In this document: in pieces, positions 16,230-27,310 of the stretch
How positions within the stretch are numbered: the stretch's first letter is position 1
Layout: every line of letters begins with the position of its first letter
NCBI GenBank assembly: GCA_036500605.1
Contig: DASYBU010000044.1
Location: forward strand, 124,001-188,000
Direction: 5' to 3'
DNA from: JAFALK01 sp036500605
GTDB taxonomy: Bacteria; Pseudomonadota; Gammaproteobacteria; Burkholderiales; Burkholderiaceae_C
Length of the DNA stretch: 64,000 nt
Position numbers and translations under genes: made by a program
The notes under the pieces: generated by a model
What the model saw: the letters and a program-made list of their open reading frames with translations, nothing else
The model's database searches: none
Told to the model about the DNA's origin: nothing

Positions 16230-17336
16230 TCAAACTCCAAGTGCTTGAGCGGTCAGCCAGCGTTTCAAGGGTGTCAACGCGTTCAGTGTATTCAGGCCAC
16301 GATTACGCAGTTCACGCAAAGGCGGGGCATCGGCGGCAAAAAGCCGCAAAAGACCATCGGTCAATTCGCCCATCGCCCAGGTGGCGGCCAGGCGTTCGCG
16401 CTCATAGCGGCGCAGCAGGCGTTCATCGCCGAGCGGGCGCCAGGATTCGCGATCGCGGATCACGCGCGCCAACGCCGCCGCATCGGCCAGGCCGAGGTTC
16501 AGGCCCTGGCCCGCGAGCGGATGGATGGTGTGCGCGGCGTCGCCCAGCAGGACCCAACCCGGGCCCAGCACAGGCTCGGCGCGCGCCAATGACAGCGGCC
16601 AATCGGCGCGGGCACTGCCGAGCTTGAGCGCACCGGCAGCACCACCGGTGGCGGCAGCCAGCTCGGCTTCAAATTCGCTGACGTCCAATTTCAGCAGCGC
16701 CTCGGCCCGCTCGGTCGGCAGCGACCAGACCAGGCCGTAGGAGGCTCCCGTCTGCGGCCGGTCGAACGGTAACAGCGCCAGAACGTCGGGCGAGCGGAAC
16801 CATTGGCGCGCCATGCCCTCGTGCGGCTGGTCGGCGATCAGGCGGGCGGCAATGGCTCGCTGGCCGTAGGCGCGCGGCTCAAAGTGCACGCCGCGCTCCT
16901 GGCGCCCGGCCGAATCGCGGCCTTCGCACAGGGCTGTCAACGCAGCGGGCACCGGCTCGCTAACGGTCTGAACATGCGGAGAGAACCGCAAGGCGGCGCC
17001 GAGCTGACGCTCCAGTTCAGCGGCATCAACGATGCAGGCCAGCTGCGAAACACCTTGCTGCCAGCTTGAAAACTCCAGCAAGGCGCCGGCCTGATCGCCT
17101 TCCACGCGCATGTCGTAGACGGGCGTCACGGCGTCGGCGGCCAGGTTGTCCCAGACCTTCAGATCCCGCAAAAGCGCGATGGAGGCGCTGTTCAGCGCGT
17201 AGGTGCGAACGTCCTCTGCGGCCTCTTTTTGAGGCGGCGCCAGCATGGCCACGCGCAGGCCCTGCGCGCCCAACGCCAACGCCAAGGCGCGGCCTACACA
17301 GCCGCTGCCCCGGACCATAACGTCATAGCTTTGCAT
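16230..17336 (-). CDS. UbiH/COQ6-type FAD-dependent ubiquinone-biosynthesis hydroxylase
   Basis: The 368-residue flavoprotein has an N-terminal GSGCVG dinucleotide-binding motif in YDVMVRGSGCVGRALAL and the C-terminal FAD-ribityl motif GDAAHTIHPLAGQGLNLGL near residue 275. That combination defines the UbiH/UbiF/UbiI/VisC group, which hydroxylates the aromatic ring during ubiquinone synthesis. Which ring position is modified cannot be told from sequence. It is the first gene of the minus-strand dsbC group. A TACAAT box on the minus strand (17350-17345) ends 8 bases before the ATG, so its transcript may have almost no leader. Confidence 0.85.
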   Translation of the reverse strand: MQSYDVMVRGSGCVGRALALALGAQGLRVAMLAPPQKEAAEDVRTYALNSASIALLRDLKVWDNLAADAVTPVYDMRVEGDQAGALLEFSSWQQGVSQLACIVDAAELERQLGAALRFSPHVQTVSEPVPAALTALCEGRDSAGRQERGVHFEPRAYGQRAIAARLIADQPHEGMARQWFRSPDVLALLPFDRPQTGASYGLVWSLPTERAEALLKLDVSEFEAELAAATGGAAGALKLGSARADWPLSLARAEPVLGPGWVLLGDAAHTIHPLAGQGLNLGLADAAALARVIRDRESWRPLGDERLLRRYERERLAATWAMGELTDGLLRLFAADAPPLRELRNRGLNTLNALTPLKRWLTAQALGV

Positions 17337-17395
17337 GGGTTTGGATTGTAGGAGCCTAAAATGTCGGGTTTCCCTGACAAGTCGTTCGACGGGCC

Positions 17396-17449
17396 GCCCC
17401 TAGGACGACTTGCGCCCCCGTGGGGGGCCGTCCGTGTATTCACGGGCGG
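17396..17449. repeat. GC-rich structured intergenic element (GCCCCTAGG type)
   Basis: The 141-bp spacer between the UbiH-like gene and ychF contains GCCCCTAGGACGACT at 17396-17410, then a hairpin GCCCCC/GGGGGC (17414-17428) and a second hairpin CCGTCCGTG/CACGGGCGG with one wobble pair (17428-17449). The first 15 bases recur with one change at 32256-32270 upstream of ctaC, also followed by CCCCCGTG. This looks like a dispersed non-coding element of the genome rather than a gene part. Confidence 0.5.
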
Positions 17450-17477
17450 GGGGCAACAATTATCGCGAAAGCCCCTC

Positions 17478-18569
17478 ATGAGCCTCAAATGCGGCATCGT
17501 GGGTCTGCCCAACGTCGGCAAGTCCACCCTGTTCAACGCCCTGACCAAGGCCGGCATTGCCGCCGAGAACTACCCTTTCTGCACGATCGAGCCCAATGTT
17601 GGCGTGGTCGAGCTGCCCGATCCGCGCCTGACTCAACTGGCCGAGATCGTGAAGCCGGAGCGCATCGTGCCGGCCATCGTCGAGTTCGTGGACATTGCCG
17701 GCCTGGTGGCGGGCGCCTCCAAGGGCGAAGGCCTGGGCAACCAGTTCCTCTCGCACATCCGCGAGACGGACGCCATCGTCAACGTCGTGCGCTGTTTTGA
17801 AGACCCGAACGTGATCCACGTGAACGGCAAGGTCGACCCGATCTCCGATATCGAAGTGATCCAGACCGAGCTCTGCCTGGCCGACCTCGGCACCGTCGAG
17901 AAGAGCCTGCACCGCTACAACAAGGTGGCACGCGCGGGCGACAAGGAAGCGATCGCGCTGGTCAAGGTGCTGGAGAAGTGCCAGGCAGCACTGGACCAGG
18001 CCCAGCCCGTGCGCTCGATCGACTTCAGCAAGGAAGAGCTCGTCATCCTGAAGCCGCTGTGCCTGATCACGGCCAAGCCGGCGATGTTCGTGGGCAACGT
18101 GGCCGAGGACGGTTTCGAGAACAACCCTTTTCTGGCGCGCCTGCAGGAGTACGCGGCCGGCCAGAAGGCGCCCGTGGTGGCGATCTGCGCCAAGACCGAG
18201 GCCGAGCTGTCGGAGATGGAAGACGAAGACCGCGCGATGTTCCTGGCCGAGATGGGGCAGAGCGAGCCGGGCCTGAACCGCCTGATCCGCGCCGGCTTCA
18301 CGCTGCTGGGCCTGCAGACCTACTTCACCGCCGGCGTGAAGGAAGTGCGCGCCTGGACGATCCATGTCGGCGACAGCGCCCCGCAGGCGGCCGGCGTGAT
18401 CCACACCGACTTCGAGCGCGGCTTCATCCGCGCCCAGACGATCGCCTTCGCCGATTTCGTCCAGTTCAAGGGCGAACAAGGCGCCAAGGACGCGGGCAAG
18501 ATGCGCGCGGAAGGCAAGGAATACATCGTCAAGGACGGCGATGTTTTGAACTTCCTTTTCAACGTTTGA
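17478..18569 (+). CDS. ychF: Redox-regulated ATPase YchF (Obg/OLA1 family)
   Basis: The 363-residue product is full length for YchF. It opens MSLKCGIVGLPNVGKSTLFNAL with the P-loop, has VDIAGLV as the G3 region, and ends with a TGS-type domain (FTAGVKEVRAWTIHVG to DGDVLNFLFNV). YchF binds ribosomes and hydrolyses ATP; in E. coli it dampens the oxidative stress response. The start at 17478 is set by the conserved first residues; an upstream in-frame ATG at 17361 would add 39 non-conserved residues across the intergenic element. Confidence 0.96.
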   Translation: MSLKCGIVGLPNVGKSTLFNALTKAGIAAENYPFCTIEPNVGVVELPDPRLTQLAEIVKPERIVPAIVEFVDIAGLVAGASKGEGLGNQFLSHIRETDAIVNVVRCFEDPNVIHVNGKVDPISDIEVIQTELCLADLGTVEKSLHRYNKVARAGDKEAIALVKVLEKCQAALDQAQPVRSIDFSKEELVILKPLCLITAKPAMFVGNVAEDGFENNPFLARLQEYAAGQKAPVVAICAKTEAELSEMEDEDRAMFLAEMGQSEPGLNRLIRAGFTLLGLQTYFTAGVKEVRAWTIHVGDSAPQAAGVIHTDFERGFIRAQTIAFADFVQFKGEQGAKDAGKMRAEGKEYIVKDGDVLNFLFNV

Positions 18570-18662
18570 GCATCAGTGGCGGGTAAGTCGATGGGCTAAC
18601 GGCCCATTCAAGCGCATAGATTCGCACGGGCGGTCTGGCCGGCGTCACAATCGCCGCCAGAC

Positions 18663-21794
<3,132 letters not shown>

Positions 21795-21824
21795 AGCCAC
21801 TTTGAGGCTCGCCCTCGCTGATTT

Positions 21825-21840
21825 GTGAGTGATTACTCAC
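21825..21840. repeat. Perfect 6-bp inverted repeat between the sensor kinase and rpoH
   Basis: GTGAGT (21825-21830) and ACTCAC (21835-21840) are perfect inverted arms around GATT. The position 46 bases upstream of the rpoH -35 box would suit an activator or repressor site, but no T-run follows, so it is not a convincing terminator. Confidence 0.35.
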
Positions 21841-21885
21841 CATTCAAGGCTTTGGCAGCTTGCTTTCATCAGAATCAGTGTGGCT

Positions 21886-21912
21886 TTGGCACTCATTTCA
21901 ACAGAGTGCTAA
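21886..21912 (+). promoter_or_regulatory. CIRCE element (HrcA operator) in the rpoH promoter
   Basis: TTGGCACTC at 21886-21894 and GAGTGCTAA at 21904-21912 are separated by exactly nine bases. The established CIRCE consensus is TTAGCACTC-N9-GAGTGCTAA, so 17 of 18 conserved positions match and the spacing is exact. HrcA is the heat-inactivated repressor that binds this site, classically at groESL and dnaK operons. Here it covers both promoter boxes of rpoH. hrcA itself is not in the window. Confidence 0.9.
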
Positions 21913-21915
21913 TAT
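21886..21915 (+). promoter_or_regulatory. Sigma70-type promoter of rpoH
   Basis: A -35 box TTGGCA (21886-21891, 5/6) and a -10 box TAATAT (21910-21915, 5/6) are spaced by 18 bases. Transcription would start near 21922, giving a short leader before the rpoH ATG at 21936 (or 21951). Both boxes lie inside or touch the CIRCE arms, so HrcA binding would block RNA polymerase. Confidence 0.7.
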
Positions 21916-21935
21916 TGCATCGTTCGTTCATTTCC

Positions 21936-22871
<936 letters not shown>

Positions 22872-22902
22872 CGGCCTGACGCCTTCGTCACACTGACCAG
22901 AA

Positions 22903-22928
22903 AAAAGCCCCGGCATGCCGGGGCTTTT
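22903..22928. terminator. Bidirectional intrinsic terminator after rpoH and sco
   Basis: A perfect palindrome with a GCCCCGGCATGCCGGGGC core (22907-22924) is flanked by A-runs on the left and TTTT on the right. It lies between the convergent rpoH and SCO genes and should terminate both. Confidence 0.92.
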
Positions 22929-22933
22929 GCATG

Positions 22934-23524
22934 TCAGTGCCCCGCCAGGAGCGCCTTGATATCGTCAGCCAGCGCCTGCGGCCCGGTCTTGCCGAACTGC
23001 TCGTACAGGCGGATGTGCCCCTGCGGATCGAAGATGTAGCTCGCCGCCGTGTGGTCCATGCTGTAGCTGCCGGCTTCCTTGCCCGGCACCTTGGCATAGA
23101 AGGCTTTGAATTCCTTGGCGACCATGCGCGTCTCGTCGTCGCTGCCGCGCAGCGCAACAAAGCTCTTGTCGAAGCTGGCCAGATAGGCCTTGAGCAGCTC
23201 GGGCGTGTCGCGCTCGGGGTCGACCGTGATGAAGATGCCCTGCACCTTGTCGCCCTCGGCGCCGAGCGACTTCTTCACCTGCGCGAGCTCGGCCATCGTC
23301 GTGGGGCAGACATCGGGACACTGCGTGTAGCCAAAGAAAACCACCACAACCTTGCCCTTGAATTCATCAAGCGTGCGGCTGTGGCCGTCGATGTCCTTCA
23401 GATTGAAGCCGCGGGCGTACTCGGCGCCGGTCAGGTCGATGCCCTTGAAGATCGGCGCATCGGGTTGCCCGCAGGCGCTAACGATCAAACCCAGCGCAAT
23501 GGCCAACAGACGGCGTTTATTCAT
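22934..23524 (-). CDS. SCO1/SenC-type copper chaperone lipoprotein
   Basis: The 196-residue protein begins with a lipoprotein signal peptide whose lipobox VSAC precedes the modified cysteine near residue 18. It then has a thioredoxin-like fold with the copper-binding CPDVC in FFGYTQCPDVCPTTMAEL and a distal histidine in MDHTAASYIFDPQGH. SCO proteins deliver copper to the CuA site of cytochrome c oxidase subunit II, here ctaC at 30883-32070. It is the last gene of the minus-strand assembly group and ends against the shared terminator. Confidence 0.93.
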   Translation of the reverse strand: MNKRRLLAIALGLIVSACGQPDAPIFKGIDLTGAEYARGFNLKDIDGHSRTLDEFKGKVVVVFFGYTQCPDVCPTTMAELAQVKKSLGAEGDKVQGIFITVDPERDTPELLKAYLASFDKSFVALRGSDDETRMVAKEFKAFYAKVPGKEAGSYSMDHTAASYIFDPQGHIRLYEQFGKTGPQALADDIKALLAGH

Positions 23525-23545
23525 GAAATCTCACATTCGATTTGT

Positions 23546-23597
23546 ATTCATCACGTGCATCACGTGCGTCCATGTGTGTTGAATGCATTTTCTACAT
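23546..23597. repeat. Decayed copy of the 26-bp-stem hairpin repeat
   Basis: Bases 23546-23575 match 24 of 30 positions of the left arm and flank of the repeat at 27189-27218. The following ATGCATTT and TCTACATGG match the loop and the start of the right arm. The rest of the right arm is missing because the ctaB coding end begins there; the ctaB stop codon lies within the retained ACATGG part. The spacer holds nothing else recognisable. Confidence 0.6.
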
Positions 23598-24500
23598 GGG
23601 CGGCAGGTAGTGATCAACGAGCAAGGCGGCAAAGAGCAAGGACAGATGCCAGATCGAAAACATGAAGGTCTTGCGCGCGTAGGCATCCGAGTAGTTGCGC
23701 CAGAGCTTCCACGCATGCCAGCAGAAGGCCATGCCCAGCGCCACCGCGCAGAGCAGGTAGAACAAGCCGCTCATGCCGGTCAGATACGGCAGCAGCGTGG
23801 CGGCGAACAGCACCCAGGTGTAGAGCACGATCTGCAGGCGCGTGTACTCGTTGCCGTGCGTGACCGGCAGCATCGGCAGGCCGGCCTTGCGGTAGTCCTC
23901 CGTGCGGTAGAGCGCGAGGGCCCAGAAATGCGGCGGCGTCCACAGGAAGATGATCAGGCAAAGCAGCCAGGCGTCATGATTGACGCTGCCCGTCAGCGCG
24001 GCCCAGCCGAGCACCGGCGGCATCGCACCCGAGGCGCCGCCGATGACGATGTTCTGCGGCGTCAGCGGCTTCAGGATGACCGTGTAGATGACGGCATAGC
24101 CGACGAAGGTGGCGAAGGTCAGCCACATGGTCAGCGGGTTGACCCAGAACCACAGCATCGCCGAACCGGCCGCGCAGAGCAGGCCCGAGAACAGCAGCGT
24201 CTGCGCGCGGCTCAGCTCGCCGCGGGCCGTGGCGCGCCAGGCGGTGCGCTTCATCTTGGCGTCGATCTGCTGCTCGACCAGGCAGTTGAAGGCGGCTGCT
24301 GCGGCGGCCACGAGCCAGATCCCGACGGTGGCCGCGAGGATGATCGGCCATTGCTCCGCGTGTGGCAGCCCGGGCACGGCCAGCGCCATGCCGATGACCG
24401 CGCAGAACACGATCAGCTGGACCACGCGCGGCTTGGTGAGTTGGTAGAACTGCTGGAAACGCGAGGGCGCTGGCGCAGTGGTGGTGCTCGTGGCGGACAT
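23592..24500 (-). CDS. ctaB: Protoheme IX farnesyltransferase (heme O synthase)
   Basis: The 302-residue membrane protein has about nine helices and the prenyltransferase signature NCLVEQQIDAKMKRTAWR, with the Asp residues that bind magnesium-diphosphate, early in the protein. A second polar loop TEDYRKAGLPMLPVTHG follows. It converts heme b and farnesyl diphosphate to heme O in the inner membrane, which CtaA then turns into heme A for the ctaD subunit. It lies 20 bases downstream of ctaA on the same strand. Also known as cyoE in quinol oxidase operons, but the context here is the aa3 oxidase. Confidence 0.96.
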   Translation of the reverse strand: MSATSTTTAPAPSRFQQFYQLTKPRVVQLIVFCAVIGMALAVPGLPHAEQWPIILAATVGIWLVAAAAAAFNCLVEQQIDAKMKRTAWRATARGELSRAQTLLFSGLLCAAGSAMLWFWVNPLTMWLTFATFVGYAVIYTVILKPLTPQNIVIGGASGAMPPVLGWAALTGSVNHDAWLLCLIIFLWTPPHFWALALYRTEDYRKAGLPMLPVTHGNEYTRLQIVLYTWVLFAATLLPYLTGMSGLFYLLCAVALGMAFCWHAWKLWRNYSDAYARKTFMFSIWHLSLLFAALLVDHYLPPM

Positions 24501-24520
24501 AGGCGGCTAGCGTAGCGGAT

Positions 24521-25600
24521 TCAAGAAGGCCTTTGAGTGGCGCGGGCCAGCAGCAGGCTTAAAAGGGTGATCAAGGCAGCGGCGCCGGCCGTATGGCCTA
24601 ACGCCGCAATCAAGGGCCATCCGAGGATGACATTGGACAGGCCGGTGGCCAGTTGCCACAAGGCGACCAGCGCGATGCGGCGCGCCCAGATGGGCTGCTC
24701 GGCGCGCCACAAGGCGAAGCTGAACAGCAGGAGCGCCGGCAGCACGATCAGTGCTCCCATGCGGTGGGCGAGATGGATGGCGGTCAGCGCGGCAAAGGGC
24801 AAGAGGCCGCCATCGGCGGTCATGCCCAGATGGCGCCACAAGGTGAAGCCTTGAGCGAAGTCGGCTTCGGGCCACCAATGGCCAGCCTGGCACGAGGGGA
24901 AATCGGAGCAAGCCAGCACCGCGTAATTCGTGCTGACCCAGCCGCCCAGGGCAATCTGCACGACCGCGAGGCCGAAGATCAACCAGGCCGCGCGGTGCAG
25001 GCCGCGGCTCAGGCGCAGAGGCTTGGGCTCATAGCTTGCCGACTGCCAGGCGAGCAGCACGAGAAGCCCGAGGCCCAGCAGCAGATGCGTGGTGACGATG
25101 GCCGGGAACAGCTTCATGGTCACCGTGAGCGCGCCAAACGCGCCCTGCACGCAGACCCAGACGAAGCTCAGCGTGGCCCACCAGGGCGAAAGCCTCGAAC
25201 GGCGCCACCAGGTCAAGACGGCCAAGGCCAGGCACAGCAGGCCCACGCCGCTGGCGAGGTAGCGGTGCACCATCTCCACCCAGGCTTTGCCATGCGTGAC
25301 CGGGCCGGTCGGCATGGCGACCTGCGCGGCACCGATCTGCTCCTGCGCGCCGATAGGGCTTGAGTGACCGTAGCAGCCGGGCCAATCAGGGCAGCCCAGG
25401 CCCGAGTCGGTCAGGCGCGTGAAGGCGCCGAACACGACGAGGTCGAAGGTCAGGAACAGTGTCAGAACGGTCAGTGCGGACAGCCAGTTAGCGCCCGGCT
25501 TGTGGCGCCACCAGAGCCCGGCCAGGGCGAGCGTCGCCAACAGTGCGCCGAAGGTGATGACTTCGGCCAGCGGCGAGAGATCGAAACCGCTTGGGCTCAT
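24521..25600 (-). CDS. ctaA: Heme A synthase CtaA/COX15
   Basis: The 359-residue protein has about eight membrane helices and heme-ligand histidines in WVEMVHRYLASG and AIHLAHRMGA. Two cysteine pairs are present in periplasmic loops: GLGCPDWPGCYG and ACSDFPSCQAGH. It oxidises the C8 methyl of heme O to a formyl group. The ATG at 25600 overlaps the stop of the upstream gene by four bases, so translation is coupled. Confidence 0.94.
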   Translation of the reverse strand: MSPSGFDLSPLAEVITFGALLATLALAGLWWRHKPGANWLSALTVLTLFLTFDLVVFGAFTRLTDSGLGCPDWPGCYGHSSPIGAQEQIGAAQVAMPTGPVTHGKAWVEMVHRYLASGVGLLCLALAVLTWWRRSRLSPWWATLSFVWVCVQGAFGALTVTMKLFPAIVTTHLLLGLGLLVLLAWQSASYEPKPLRLSRGLHRAAWLIFGLAVVQIALGGWVSTNYAVLACSDFPSCQAGHWWPEADFAQGFTLWRHLGMTADGGLLPFAALTAIHLAHRMGALIVLPALLLFSFALWRAEQPIWARRIALVALWQLATGLSNVILGWPLIAALGHTAGAAALITLLSLLLARATQRPS

Positions 25601-26298
25601 CGTCCGGCGCGGTCCCAGCCGGCGTTGGCGCTGAGCAGGCGGCTCATGTCCTGCTTGATCGCCTTGGGTTCGGCATCGGGCAGCGTGCGCAGCATCCAGC
25701 GGCCCACCGGGTCGATCACGAAGAAACTGTCCTTCAAGGCGTGACCGGCCACGGGCTTGAGCCAGGCTTCGACTTCGGCACGCGGGATCCGCAGGATGGT
25801 CGGCGGCACGGCCTGCTCCAGCGCTTTCAGCAGTTCGGGGCGCAGCGGTGCATCGCCGGGAATGAGCCAGAGCTTGTCGACCTTGTCGCGGTCCTTGCCG
25901 AGCATTTCGCGCAGTTGGCGTTGCTCGAAGAGCAGGCGTTCGCAGGCCGCGTCGCAAGCGCCGTCCTGCACAACCGTCAGCAACCACTGGCCCTTCAGCG
26001 ATTCAGCGGACACGGCATGGCCTTGCAGATTGCTCAGGTGCAGGTTCAGCGGCAACTCGACCGGCGGACTGATCAGCTCGCCATTCGGGCGGCCGCTGAG
26101 CTTGAACACATAGAAGCTCAGGTACGAAGCAACCACGGGCGCAGCGCAGATCGCCATCACCAGGAACATGCGCCAGCGGCCGGTGCGCTGCTGGGTGTTC
26201 AGATTGGGCAGGCTGTGGACGGTCAGCTCAAGCGGGGCGTTATCACCCTCACCATGATCGTTAGCGTCTGCGGGGTTTGACAAGTTGGAACCAGACAT
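25597..26298 (-). CDS. Membrane-anchored SCO-like thioredoxin-fold protein of the cox assembly operon
   Basis: The 233-residue product has a cytoplasmic N-terminus of about 45 polar residues, one membrane helix (FLVMAICAAPVVASYLSFYVF) and a periplasmic domain. That domain contains GACDAACERLLFEQRQLREMLGKD, a C-x3-C pair at the place where SCO proteins carry CPDVC, and KDSFFVIDPVGRWMLR, which resembles the last strands of the SCO fold. The conserved distal His is not obvious. It is probably a divergent assembly factor or thiol reductant for the oxidase. It overlaps surf1 by 38 bases and ctaA by 4. Proteins of this type are usually annotated only as cytochrome oxidase assembly or transmembrane proteins. 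Confidence 0.7.
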   Translation of the reverse strand: MSGSNLSNPADANDHGEGDNAPLELTVHSLPNLNTQQRTGRWRMFLVMAICAAPVVASYLSFYVFKLSGRPNGELISPPVELPLNLHLSNLQGHAVSAESLKGQWLLTVVQDGACDAACERLLFEQRQLREMLGKDRDKVDKLWLIPGDAPLRPELLKALEQAVPPTILRIPRAEVEAWLKPVAGHALKDSFFVIDPVGRWMLRTLPDAEPKAIKQDMSRLLSANAGWDRAGR

Positions 26299-26953
26299 AA
26301 AGACCCAGAATCAGCGCACAGAGCGCGAACCATTGGAAGGCGTAACCGTAGTGTGTTTGCAGGCCGAGATCGGGCGCGGCCCAATCGCGCTTGAGATCGC
26401 CGTCGGCGCCCGGCCCGGTCTGCCAGACGGTGACCGGCAGCAGCGCCTGATGGATCTCGCGCGCATAGGCGGCCACATCGAGATTTTGCCGGATCACGCC
26501 CGAGGTGCTGGGCGTGAACTCGAACAGGCGTGATGGCGTGAGGGCCAGCCGGCCTTGCACCTCGACGTTGCCCATCGGCGTGATCAGCGGCGGCAGCGCC
26601 GTACGATCGAGTTGGTTGCGCGGCAACCAGCCGCGTTGCACGAGGATCGTCTGGCCCGTGCCATCGAGCAGCAGCGGCGTGACCACAAAGAAGCCGACGC
26701 GGCCCGACATCGGCCGGTTGTCGAGCCAGACCGTGCGTTCGGGCTGCCAACGGCCGTGCAGGACCACGCGGCGCTGGATGGCATCGGGATTGGCGCTCAG
26801 GTCCGCATTGCCGAGTGCCGGCAGCTTGGCCTGCTCTTCCATGCGCGCTTGCAGGGCGAGCTTTTGCGACGCGCGGTCGAGTTGCCAGATGCCGAGCCGC
26901 GCGGTCAGTGCGCAGGCCAGCACGGCGGCGATCAGCACAACGAGCCGCCTCAT
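26261..26953 (-). CDS. SURF1 family cytochrome oxidase assembly protein
   Basis: The 230-residue protein has the SURF1 topology: an N-terminal membrane helix (MRRLVVLIAAVLACALTARL), a periplasmic domain and a C-terminal helix (WFALCALILGLYVWFQL). Family residues include LGIWQLDRASQK, VVLHGRWQPERTVWLDNRP and VLVQRGWLPRN. SURF1 helps insert heme A into subunit I. The ATG at 26953 is set by the helix; it lies 9 bases from the divergent DUF2909 gene. Its 3' end overlaps the next assembly gene by 38 bases. Confidence 0.92.
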   Translation of the reverse strand: MRRLVVLIAAVLACALTARLGIWQLDRASQKLALQARMEEQAKLPALGNADLSANPDAIQRRVVLHGRWQPERTVWLDNRPMSGRVGFFVVTPLLLDGTGQTILVQRGWLPRNQLDRTALPPLITPMGNVEVQGRLALTPSRLFEFTPSTSGVIRQNLDVAAYAREIHQALLPVTVWQTGPGADGDLKRDWAAPDLGLQTHYGYAFQWFALCALILGLYVWFQLVKPRRR

Positions 26954-26962
26954 AATGTCTCC

Positions 26963-27172
26963 ATGAAATTCGTGATCCTGATCGCCTTCATCCTGGTCCT
27001 CGGCGCGCTGGCTGCCGCCGGCGTGTTCATGCTCAAGAAGGGGCGCGACCGCAACAAGAACATGGCATGGGCGCTGACCGTGCGCATCGGCGTTTCCGTG
27101 GCGCTGTTCCTGTTCATTCTCTTGGCTGCATTGATGGGCTGGATCCACCCGACAGGCCTGCCCCTGAAGTAA
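26963..27172 (+). CDS. DUF2909 twin-transmembrane small protein
   Basis: The 69-residue protein consists of two membrane helices (FVILIAFILVLGALAAAGVFM and IGVSVALFLFILLAALMGW) joined by a basic loop KKGRDRNKN. This is the DUF2909 pattern found next to cytochrome oxidase genes in betaproteobacteria. A role in oxidase assembly is inferred from location only. It is the one plus-strand gene inside the minus-strand oxidase region and is followed by a hairpin repeat and a terminator. Confidence 0.8.
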   Translation: MKFVILIAFILVLGALAAAGVFMLKKGRDRNKNMAWALTVRIGVSVALFLFILLAALMGWIHPTGLPLK

Positions 27173-27192
27173 GCACAGTCCGTTTTGCATTC

Positions 27193-27261
27193 ATCCTGTG
27201 CATCCTGTACATCCATGTAAAAAATGCATTTCTGAACATGGATATACAGGATGCACAGGAT
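27193..27261. repeat. Dispersed 26-bp-stem hairpin repeat, copy A
   Basis: Left arm 27193-27218 and right arm 27236-27261 pair at 25 of 26 positions around a 17-base loop with A6 and ATGCATTT. Each arm has an internal 9-base period: ATCCTGTGC, ATCCTGTAC, ATCCATGT on the left. A second copy with the same single mismatch position lies at 62649-62718. It sits between the DUF2909 stop and the oxidase terminator. Confidence 0.9.
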
Positions 27262-27296
27262 AAAAAACGCCGCGTGACCGCGGCGTTAGTTTTTTT
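27262..27296. terminator. Bidirectional intrinsic terminator between DUF2909 and ctaE
   Basis: Stem AACGCCGCG (27266-27274) pairs perfectly with CGCGGCGTT (27279-27287) around TGAC, with an A-run on the left and a T7 run at 27290-27296 on the right. It would stop both the DUF2909 transcript and the minus-strand ctaC-to-ctaE transcript. Confidence 0.92.
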
Positions 27297-27310
27297 AGAT
27301 CGCTGCTGAA

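Noticed and set aside
17361..17477. A longer N-terminus for YchF from the ATG at 17361.
   Set aside because: The added residues are encoded by the hairpin-rich intergenic element and are not part of the conserved protein, which begins MSLKCGIVGLPNVGKS at 17478.
18591..18607. ATGGGC/GCCCAT inverted repeat after ychF as a terminator.
   Set aside because: Short stem with a five-base loop and no T-run on either side; not enough to call a terminator.
27193..27261. Insertion-sequence terminal repeats.
   Set aside because: The arms are only 17 bases apart and enclose no transposase, and no target-site duplication was found at either full copy, so it is a hairpin element rather than an IS.
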